Of a stretch of 7,248 nucleotides of DNA, positions 1 to 5,031 are shown piece by piece. The position numbers and the translations under genes were made by a program. The stretch comes from Oscillospiraceae bacterium. Its GTDB lineage: Bacteria > Bacillota > Clostridia > Oscillospirales > Ruminococcaceae. Below the pieces are notes generated by a model. The model did not search any database, was not told the origin of the DNA, and saw nothing but the letters and a program-made list of their open reading frames with translations. How positions within the stretch are numbered: the first letter of the stretch is position 1; each line of letters opens with the position of its first letter. Where the stretch lies: contig SVNB01000087.1 in the NCBI GenBank assembly GCA_015067125.1, forward strand, positions 1 to 7,248, given 5' to 3'.

Positions 1-1536
1 CACTTCCGGAATATCAAGGCCTTCGCGCAGAAGGTTGATTCCGCAAAGAACGTCAAATTCACCAAGGCGCAGGTCACGGATAATTTCCATACGCTCGATG
101 GTATCTATATCGTGGTGCATATAACGCACTTTAACGCCCATCTGGATAAGATAATCCGTAAGGTTTTCCGCCATTTTTTTGGTAAGGGTGGTTATAAGAG
201 TGCGTTCGCCTTTTTCCACACGCATATTGATTTCGGAAAGCAGGTCCTCTATCTGCCCTTCCACCGGCCGGACGCTTATTTCCGGATCGAGAAGCCCAGT
301 AGGACGAATGACCTGCTCCACCTTTTGGGTACTGCGGTCTTTTTCATACTGGCCCGGCGTTGCGCTTACGTAAACTATCTGGTTAAGCTTTCCGTCAAAC
401 TCATCAAAGGTCAGCGGACGGTTATCCAGAGCCGACGGCAGACGGAAGCCGTATTCTATAAGGTTTTCTTTTCTGGAACGGTCGCCGCCGGACATGGCGC
501 GCACCTGCGGAAGAGTAACGTGGCTTTCATCGATGAAAAGCACAAAATCTTCCGGAAAATAATCCAGAAGCGTTGTAGGGCACGAACCCGGCGCTCTGCC
601 GGAAAGAACGCGCGAATAGTTTTCTATTCCCTTGCAAAAGCCCACTTCCGTAAGCATTTCCATATCGTAATTTGTGCGTTCTTCTATGCGCTGGGCTTCG
701 ATAAGCTTTCCTTTTTCTTTAAAGAACTTTACCCTTTCTTCGCATTCCTCGCGGATTTCGTCCACTGCTTTAAGCATTTTATCCTTTGGAACGATATAGT
801 GAGAAGCGGGATAAATGGAAGCGTGGCTTAAAGTACCTTTGACTTCGCCGGTCACCGCCTGAATTTCGGTTATGCGGTCAACTTCGTCGCCGAAAAATTC
901 CACGCGGATAACTTTGTCGTCGGAATAGGCAGGGCATATTTCTATAACGTCGCCCCGCACCCGAAACTTGTTGCGCACAAGGTTCATATCGTTGCGCTCG
1001 TACTGCATATTTACAAGCTGGTTTATAACTTCGTCACGGTCTTTCTGCATTCCCGGCCGAAGCGAAAGCACCATGGTACGGTAATCTATCGGGTCACCGA
1101 GGGTATAAATGCACGAAACAGAAGCAACGATTATAACGTCCCTGCGTTCAGAAAGGGCTGCAGTTGCCGAATGGCGCAGTTTTTCTATCTCGTCGTTGAT
1201 GTCGCTGGTTTTTTCAATATAGGTATCGGTAGAAGCAATATATGCCTCCGGCTGATAATAATCGTAATAGGATACAAAATATTCAACGCTGTTTTCCGGA
1301 AAAAACTCCTTGAATTCGCTGCAAAGCTGGGCGGCAAGAATTTTGTTATGAGAAAGCACAATTGTCGGGCGGTTTATTTTTTCTATTACCGAAGCCATGG
1401 TAAAGGTTTTTCCGGAACCGGTTATGCCCAGAAGGGTCTGTTCCCTGTCGCCTCTTTTTATGCCTTCCACAAGCTTTTCTATGGCCTGTGGCTGATCGCC
1501 TGTGGCTTTAAAAGGTGATACAAGCTTAAAATCCAT
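1..1536 (-). CDS. uvrB: UvrABC excinuclease subunit B, 3' end cut by the window
   Basis: UvrB is the helicase-fold damage-verification subunit of nucleotide excision repair; UvrA loads it on damaged DNA and it then recruits UvrC. The minus strand is open for 512 codons from ATG at 1536 to the window edge. Visible motifs: Q-tip region GDQPQAI (residues 13-19), Walker A GITGSGKT (37-44, Lys43), the beta-hairpin region YYDYYQPEAYIASTDTYIEK, the Walker B/DEAD-like box DESH (336-339), the VSATPG motif, and a final GINLLREGLDIPEV block. Bacterial UvrB is usually about 660-670 residues, so roughly 150 are missing, including helicase motif VI and the C-terminal UvrC-binding coiled coil. The start is supported by the family-typical N-terminus MDFKLVSPFKATGDQPQ and by AAAGGGGG (1546-1553), 9 bases upstream. 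Residue 498 is Cys where I recall Val in well-known homologues, probably a harmless variant. A LexA box and strong promoter precede it. Identification is very secure. Confidence 0.98.
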   Translation of the reverse strand, partial: MDFKLVSPFKATGDQPQAIEKLVEGIKRGDREQTLLGITGSGKTFTMASVIEKINRPTIVLSHNKILAAQLCSEFKEFFPENSVEYFVSYYDYYQPEAYIASTDTYIEKTSDINDEIEKLRHSATAALSERRDVIIVASVSCIYTLGDPIDYRTMVLSLRPGMQKDRDEVINQLVNMQYERNDMNLVRNKFRVRGDVIEICPAYSDDKVIRVEFFGDEVDRITEIQAVTGEVKGTLSHASIYPASHYIVPKDKMLKAVDEIREECEERVKFFKEKGKLIEAQRIEERTNYDMEMLTEVGFCKGIENYSRVLSGRAPGSCPTTLLDYFPEDFVLFIDESHVTLPQVRAMSGGDRSRKENLIEYGFRLPSALDNRPLTFDEFDGKLNQIVYVSATPGQYEKDRSTQKVEQVIRPTGLLDPEISVRPVEGQIEDLLSEINMRVEKGERTLITTLTKKMAENLTDYLIQMGVKVRYMHHDIDTIERMEIIRDLRLGEFDVLCGINLLREGLDIPEV

Positions 1537-1559
1537 AGTGCCGCGCCCCCTTTGCTTTG

Positions 1560-1573
1560 TGAACATTTGTTCG
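1560..1573 (-). promoter_or_regulatory. LexA (DinR/Cheo-type SOS) box for uvrB
   Basis: Read on the minus strand the site is CGAACAAATGTTCA. It matches the Gram-positive LexA consensus CGAAC-N4-GTTYG in both half-sites except the last base. It lies about 10-23 bases downstream of the predicted transcription start and just upstream of the ribosome site, where a bound repressor would block transcription. uvrB is a known LexA target in Bacillus subtilis, so position and gene agree. Confidence 0.9.
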
Positions 1574-1588
1574 TTTATCGTATCCCTC

Positions 1589-1617
1589 ATTATACAATAT
1601 TATGGCGTTTATGTCAA
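1589..1617 (-). promoter_or_regulatory. Perfect-consensus sigma-A promoter of uvrB
   Basis: On the minus strand TTGACA (1612-1617) and TATAAT (1589-1594) are separated by exactly 17 bases. Both hexamers and the spacing match the housekeeping sigma consensus. Predicted transcription starts near 1582, giving a leader of about 45 bases that holds the LexA box and the ribosome site. A fully consensus promoter under a repressor site suits a gene kept off and then strongly induced by DNA damage. Confidence 0.92.
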
Positions 1618-1720
1618 CGGGTTATACCATGCCCTTTTCCTTTTGCGGCAGTATAATAATTTATTATTCCAACACTTTGTTGTGTTTTGTTGTTCCTTTT
1701 ATATGCCGCTTGTGATATTC

Positions 1721-1749
1721 TTAACATTGTAAATATTTCTGCATTTTAT
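1721..1749 (+). promoter_or_regulatory. Candidate promoter for the SDR-family gene (weak)
   Basis: TTAACA (1721-1726), a 17-base spacer and TTTTAT (1744-1749) lie about 40 bases before the start codon at 1792. The -35 matches at 5 of 6 positions and the -10 at 4 of 6. A TATAAT at 1652-1657 lacks a good -35, and a TGA-TATTCT extended -10-like element sits at 1713-1721. The true start of transcription cannot be decided from sequence alone. Confidence 0.35.
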
Positions 1750-1791
1750 GCGGAATTTTTGTCCATACACAGAAAAGAGGAGGCAAATTTT

Positions 1792-2802
1792 ATGGAAAAT
1801 ACTATCTATCTTGTAACCGGTGCGGCCGGATTTTTGGGAAGCACCACCTGCCGCCAGCTTGTTGCGGAAGGCAAAAAAGTAAGGGGTTTTGTTCTTCCCA
1901 ACGATCCTGCGGCAAAATATCTTCCCGAAGAAGTTGAAATCGTTTACGGCGACCTTTGCAACAAGGAAGACGTTGAAAAATTCTTCACCGTTCCCGAAGG
2001 CACAGAAACCGTTTGCCTTCATATCGCAAGCATTGTTACCGTCACCCCCGAATTTAACCAGAAAGTTGTTGATGTAAACGTCGGCGGCACCAGCAACGTA
2101 ATAGATACCGTTCTTGCTCACCCGGAATGCAGAAAAATGGTATATTGCAGCTCCACCGGCGCAATTCCGGAAGCGCCCAAAGGCACCCCCATCAAAGAAG
2201 TAAATAAATTTGAACCCGAAAAACTCATCGACTGCTACAGCCAGACCAAAGCACAGGCCACCCAGAACGTGCTTGACGCTGTAAAAGAACGCGGCCTTAA
2301 AGCCTGCGTGGTTCACCCCAGCGGCATTCTTGGTCCGGAAGATTTTTCCATCAGCGAAACCACCGGAACCCTTATCAAAATTATCAAGGGCGAAATGCCC
2401 GCCGGTATTGACGGTTCCTTTAACCTTTCGGACGTTCGCGACCTTGCAAACGGAACCATTCTTGCGGCAGAAAAAGGCCATGACGGTGAATGCTATATTC
2501 TTGCAAACGCGGAAATCACTTTTAAAGAATTCTGCAAGCTTATCGTTGAGGAAAGCGGCTGCAAACCCATAAAATTCTTCCTGCCAATCAAGCTTGCGTA
2601 CACCTTTGGCAAACTTGCTGAATGGCACGCAAAGAAAACCGGCAAAAAAGCTCTTATGACAACTTTTTCTGTTTATAACCTTGCAAGAAACAACACTTTT
2701 GATTACAGCAAGGCAAAAGAAGAGCTTGGCTACACCACCCGCCCCTGCGCAGAAACCGTTAAGGACGAAATTGCATGGCTTAAAAAAGAACACAAAATCT
2801 GA
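1792..2802 (+). CDS. NAD(P)-dependent epimerase/dehydratase-family (extended SDR) protein
   Basis: This 336-residue soluble protein has the extended short-chain dehydrogenase fold. The dinucleotide-binding motif TGAAGFLG is at residues 9-16 (Gly10, Gly13, Gly16). A CSST segment (119-122) supplies the likely catalytic Ser/Thr, and Tyr149 and Lys153 form the YxxxK catalytic pair. HPSGILGP (175-182) and SDVRDLANG (213-221) are typical of the dihydroflavonol-4-reductase/3-beta-hydroxysteroid dehydrogenase-like branch. The substrate cannot be read from sequence; an NAD(P)(H)-linked change at a hydroxyl or keto carbon is the family expectation. The start at 1792 is fixed by GAGGAGG (1777-1783) with an 8-base gap and by the Rossmann beta-strand beginning at once; an in-frame ATG at 1687 has no such site. 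Codon use is strongly biased, with no TTA, CTA or TCA codons, suggesting high expression. A hairpin terminator follows. The convergent TetR gene could be its regulator, which is unproven. Confidence 0.93.
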   Translation: MENTIYLVTGAAGFLGSTTCRQLVAEGKKVRGFVLPNDPAAKYLPEEVEIVYGDLCNKEDVEKFFTVPEGTETVCLHIASIVTVTPEFNQKVVDVNVGGTSNVIDTVLAHPECRKMVYCSSTGAIPEAPKGTPIKEVNKFEPEKLIDCYSQTKAQATQNVLDAVKERGLKACVVHPSGILGPEDFSISETTGTLIKIIKGEMPAGIDGSFNLSDVRDLANGTILAAEKGHDGECYILANAEITFKEFCKLIVEESGCKPIKFFLPIKLAYTFGKLAEWHAKKTGKKALMTTFSVYNLARNNTFDYSKAKEELGYTTRPCAETVKDEIAWLKKEHKI

Positions 2803-2824
2803 TTTTTCCCGATTTTTGAAAAAA

Positions 2825-2862
2825 AGCGCCCGTGCTCGAAATTTGAGTACGGGTGCTTTTTT
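2825..2862 (+). terminator. Intrinsic terminator of the SDR-family gene
   Basis: On the plus strand 2825-2837 and 2845-2857 form a 13-bp stem with two G-U wobbles and a 7-base loop, followed by six T (2857-2862). It starts 23 bases after the stop codon. In the opposite direction the two wobbles become C-A mismatches, but seven U would follow, so it may serve as a weaker terminator for the convergent tetR-like gene, whose TAA stop lies at 2861-2863 against the stem. Confidence 0.88.
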
Positions 2863-3388
2863 ATGTTCTTCTGCCTGCATATTCTGTTTTTATTATGGCT
2901 TCTATCTCCTCCGGAGATTCTTTGCAGTCGTTTTCCAGCCACTTTTTTATTACGGCGTTAAGCCCGTTATAAAAAAACTCGATGTGATAATCGATGTATT
3001 CGTTGTTAAAATATTTTTCCGCCTGCTCCGAATCATACTGCATCTCGGTTGCGGTAAAACCCGCTCCAAGCTTAAAATATGCCCTGTAAAGCATCTGGTT
3101 ATCCTTTATATGATAAAAAAGCTTTAAAAAATCGTTGCTTCCCTTGCGTTTTTTTACTTCGTCCTTATAAATTTCGCGGAATTCGTAAAGAAGCCGTCCT
3201 TTGATTTTTGCTTCAAGATCGTCAATATCGATATAATTTGAATAGAAAGTGCTTCTGTTAACACCGGCTTTTTCGCTGACGAGTGAAACGGTTACATCTT
3301 TTCTTTCGCAAGTCTGCAAAAGCTGCATATACGCTTTTTCTATTTTTTCAACGGAGCTTTTTCTTCTGCTGTTGTTCTTTACGTTCAA
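2861..3388 (-). CDS. TetR/AcrR-family transcriptional regulator
   Basis: This predicted 175-residue DNA-binding regulator has an N-terminal TetR helix-turn-helix at about residues 32-58, with the characteristic run VSEKAGVNRSTFYSNYIDIDDL (split here as seen: VSEKAGV then NRSTFYSNYIDIDDL). The rest is helical. The C-terminal part (about 137-165, FFYNGLNAVIKKWLEN...SPEEIEAII) resembles the ligand-domain class with a GGLxxxxxxWL...SPEE pattern found in many Firmicute TetR proteins; this is from memory of the family. The start is TTG: the sequence upstream, GGCGGTGAT, matches the ideal extended site GGAGGTGAT at 8 of 9 positions with an 8-base gap. The next Met (residue 21) would delete the first helix. 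It is convergent to the SDR gene and has its own -10 element. Its ligand and targets are unknown; adjacent genes and itself are the first candidates. No obvious long operator palindrome was found near its promoter. Confidence 0.9.
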   Translation of the reverse strand: MNVKNNSRRKSSVEKIEKAYMQLLQTCERKDVTVSLVSEKAGVNRSTFYSNYIDIDDLEAKIKGRLLYEFREIYKDEVKKRKGSNDFLKLFYHIKDNQMLYRAYFKLGAGFTATEMQYDSEQAEKYFNNEYIDYHIEFFYNGLNAVIKKWLENDCKESPEEIEAIIKTEYAGRRT

Positions 3389-3416
3389 TCAAATCACCGC
3401 CGGGTCTTTTTTTATG

Positions 3417-3422
3417 ATTATA
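3417..3422 (-). promoter_or_regulatory. -10 element of the tetR-like gene
   Basis: On the minus strand TATAAT (3417-3422) lies 28 bases before the TTG start, predicting a leader of roughly 20 bases with the ribosome site inside. There is no good -35: TGGATT at 17-base spacing matches only 3 of 6 positions and falls in the terminator of the gene upstream. The promoter is probably weak or needs help. Confidence 0.55.
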
Positions 3423-3434
3423 CACCGCTATAAC

Positions 3435-3467
3435 AAAAAAATCCAGTGCTCGTTTTGAGCACCGGAT
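3435..3467 (-). terminator. Intrinsic terminator of the small membrane-protein gene
   Basis: On the minus strand 3467-3457 pairs with 3451-3441 as an 11-bp stem with one G-U wobble and a 5-base loop (AAAAC), followed by seven T reading through 3435. It starts 18 bases after the stop codon at 3486-3488. Read on the plus strand the wobble becomes a C-A mismatch, so the design direction is minus. It directly abuts the -10 region of the tetR-like gene and so insulates it. Confidence 0.9.
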
Positions 3468-3485
3468 TTTATTTTTGAGCACGAC

Positions 3486-3845
3486 TCATTCTCCCGGATT
3501 CATCCACATAAACCAGGATTCGTATTCGCCGGTATCCGCATGATAAATCCTTTGTTCAACGGCATAATCCCCATCGGAAACCACTGCTATTCTTGCGCCG
3601 ACGAAGGAACAGTTGCTGTCGCCGTCTTTGTTCCAAAAGGTTCGGGGAGTTATCCTTTTAATTTCGCCGACGTATTCGTGAACATGTTCTTCAAGCCAGC
3701 TTGCGCCCATAACCCGATAGCATTTTCCTTCGAACTGAACGTAGCTTATATTCGCGAATTCGTTGTTGTACCAATACGCAAAAATCATCGCCGCAATCGC
3801 CAGAACAGCCGCTAAACAGATAATAATTTTCTTTTTCACTGTCAC
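3486..3845 (-). CDS. Small single-pass membrane-anchored protein of unknown function
   Basis: I do not recognise this 119-residue protein. It opens with a basic segment (MTVKKK), then one hydrophobic helix at about residues 7-25 (IIICLAAVLAIAAMIFAYW), which is a signal anchor or an uncleaved signal peptide; no lipobox or clear cleavage site is seen. The remaining 90 or so residues are probably extracytoplasmic, hydrophilic and aromatic-rich, with two Cys (42 and 79) that could pair, and end in a Trp-rich tail (WFMWMNPGE). The frame is open back to a TTG at 3896, but a promoter -10 lies inside that extension, so I chose GTG at 3845, preceded by AGAAAGGG with a gap of about 10 bases. A second GTG at 3839 is possible. 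It is a one-gene unit with its own promoter and terminator, placed downstream of the trxB operon. A cell-surface or envelope role is inference. Confidence 0.72.
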   Translation of the reverse strand: MTVKKKIIICLAAVLAIAAMIFAYWYNNEFANISYVQFEGKCYRVMGASWLEEHVHEYVGEIKRITPRTFWNKDGDSNCSFVGARIAVVSDGDYAVEQRIYHADTGEYESWFMWMNPGE

Positions 3846-3878
3846 AAAAAAGCTACCCTTTCTGCCGTTTTCAGCTTT

Positions 3879-3906
3879 ATTATAAGGGTTCGCCAAAATT
3901 TTTCAA
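3879..3906 (-). promoter_or_regulatory. Promoter of the small membrane-protein gene
   Basis: On the minus strand TTGAAA (3901-3906), a 16-base spacer and TATAAT (3879-3884) lie 34 bases before the GTG start. The -35 matches at 5 of 6 positions and the -10 is perfect. Transcription should start near 3872, which places it downstream of the TTG at 3896 and rules that out as the translation start. The -35 touches the inverted repeat at 3907-3933. Confidence 0.75.
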
Positions 3907-3933
3907 GCGGATATTCCAAACCGGAATATCCGC
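3907..3933 (-). terminator. Perfect 11-bp inverted repeat, probable terminator of the trxB operon
   Basis: GCGGATATTCC (3907-3917), a 5-base loop and its exact complement (3923-3933) form a fault-free stem 15 bases past the stop codon of the ASCH gene. The position fits an operon-end terminator. The tail read on the minus strand, TTGAAAAATTTT, is poor in U next to the stem, so it may act mainly as a 3'-end stabiliser or inefficient terminator. It could also be an operator, because it directly abuts the -35 of the next promoter. Confidence 0.55.
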
Positions 3934-3948
3934 ATAATACCGCAAAGC

Positions 3949-4416
3949 TTACTGGAAAACAACCTCGAACTCTTCGCAGAGAATGCGGGTATCTTCATTA
4001 AAATCAATGCCGTATTCCTCGCATTTTTTCTCAAATTCCCTGCGGTGAACCTTTTGCCAGCCTTCAACGGTCTGGTCGCCCTCGCCCTCTTTTGCGGCAA
4101 ATTCCTCTTCTATTTCGCAGAATTTTTTTATTTCCACCTTGGTATCTTTAATAATAAAAAGCGGAACTTCGTCGCTATCGAGTATTATGGAATAATCTCC
4201 CTCTTCCGGAATCTTCATTTCGTCCAGCTCGAAGGTTTCATAAACGCTGGAAGTTGCCGTTTTTATTCCGGCAAGGCAAAGCGAAGCAAGACGGTCGCAG
4301 CCTTTTGCGCCGTCAAGAAACTGCCATACGTCATAATAAAGTTCTTCTTTATTAAGATCCATATTGTGGTCGCAGAACGCTTCCCAAAATTCTTCCGGAG
4401 TTAATGCCTGGTTCAT
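3949..4416 (-). CDS. ASCH-domain protein (last gene of the trxB operon)
   Basis: This 155-residue soluble protein carries an ASCH domain, a PUA-like beta-barrel fold thought to bind RNA or modified nucleosides. The diagnostic signature is GIKTATSS (residues 50-57), followed by a YSIILDS strand (75-81), VPLFIIKDT (84-92) and the family's EEEFAAKEGEGD...W...H...F pattern (103-128). Some ASCH enzymes (Escherichia coli YqfB, an N4-acetylcytidine amidohydrolase) use a Lys-x-x-Thr pair; Lys52 and Thr55 have that spacing, but this protein belongs to a longer subgroup and the same activity is not established. An N-terminal helical extension of about 40 residues precedes the domain. ATG at 4416 has AGGAAG about 8 bases upstream. 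It is translated 18 bases after the HD gene, so the two are surely co-transcribed. The family call is firm; the role is open. Confidence 0.87.
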   Translation of the reverse strand: MNQALTPEEFWEAFCDHNMDLNKEELYYDVWQFLDGAKGCDRLASLCLAGIKTATSSVYETFELDEMKIPEEGDYSIILDSDEVPLFIIKDTKVEIKKFCEIEEEFAAKEGEGDQTVEGWQKVHRREFEKKCEEYGIDFNEDTRILCEEFEVVFQ

Positions 4417-4434
4417 TTTTTCACTTCCTATGTA

Positions 4435-5013
4435 TCAGTGTTTTGCGTTTTCTCCCTGTTCAACAAGGTATGTGGATTCCAGATCCGCCATATGAAGAAG
4501 CACCGCAAGGGGATATTTTTCATAAGCGTGGCTGATGCTGAAGCCGCCCGCCTTTGCGGTATCATCAAAACCGCCCATGTGCCAGCGGATGGCAATGGCT
4601 TCGTTTTCTTTAAGGCGCATAAAGCGCTCGATAACAAAAACGGATTTTTCTCCGTGGCCGAAGGGGAACTGATCATCAACTGCAAAATACGGCACTTTTT
4701 CCCACTGGCCGCGTTCGTTTTTTACGTTGCGGAAGCTTATGGTATAAAAATTTGCCTTGCACACGTCGTGCAGAAGTCCGCAGATGGCAACGCTTTCTCC
4801 ATCGGTAATGCCGTATTCATCACAGCGCTTTTTAAGAGTTTTATATACGTTAAGGCTGTGCAGGGCAAGGCCGCCTTCGAACGCGCAGTGATATTTTGTG
4901 GAAGCCGGAGCGGTGAAAAAATCGCTTGTGCAAAGCCATTCCAAAAGTTTTTCGGCACCGGGGCGCTTTACGTTTTCTTTAAAAACATCAATAAATTCCT
5001 GCTTTATATCCAT
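4435..5013 (-). CDS. HD-domain phosphohydrolase-like protein
   Basis: This 192-residue soluble protein has the metal-binding HD superfamily pattern: His52 (GGLALHS), the His82-Asp83 doublet (GLLHDVCK), His120 (FGHGEKS), His145 (RWHMGG) and Asp177 (HMADLES). This H...HD...H...H...D arrangement supports two metal ions, and such enzymes cut phosphate esters in nucleotides or act as nucleases (for example the HD domain of the YhaM 3'-5' exoribonuclease). There is no (p)ppGpp synthetase, GAF or receiver domain, and no CRISPR Cas3 context. The substrate is not predictable here. ATG at 5013 is preceded by GGAGG (5026-5030) with a rather long 12-base gap; that site sits in the 18-base gap after nadE. 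With the ASCH gene next, it forms a tail to the trxB-nadE operon, which suggests a link to nucleotide, RNA or NAD metabolism (inference). Confidence 0.88.
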   Translation of the reverse strand: MDIKQEFIDVFKENVKRPGAEKLLEWLCTSDFFTAPASTKYHCAFEGGLALHSLNVYKTLKKRCDEYGITDGESVAICGLLHDVCKANFYTISFRNVKNERGQWEKVPYFAVDDQFPFGHGEKSVFVIERFMRLKENEAIAIRWHMGGFDDTAKAGGFSISHAYEKYPLAVLLHMADLESTYLVEQGENAKH

Positions 5014-5031
5014 AAGTTCTGGGTTCCTCCG

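Noticed and set aside
112..831. 239-codon plus-strand open frame
   Set aside because: It lies in codon register opposite uvrB, whose translation is unmistakable; the product is Phe/His/Arg-rich shadow sequence.
1687..1791. 35-codon N-terminal extension of the SDR gene from ATG 1687
   Set aside because: It would place residues before the Rossmann strand and has no ribosome site; GAGGAGG sits exactly before ATG 1792.
1699..2880. 393-codon minus-strand open frame opposite the SDR gene
   Set aside because: It is in exact codon register with the SDR gene and open only because that gene lacks TTA, CTA and TCA codons. Its translation is Phe/Lys/Cys-rich with no domain, and it has no ribosome site.
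2825..3467. tetR-like gene as a mobile cassette, because the two flanking terminators share GAGCAC-type arms
   Set aside because: The shared part is only about 6-10 bases within GC-rich terminator stems, with no target duplication, transposase or terminal repeats.
4435..5013. HD protein as a CRISPR Cas3 or toxin-antitoxin component
   Set aside because: No CRISPR repeats, cas genes, or toxin-like partner are present; the operon is metabolic.
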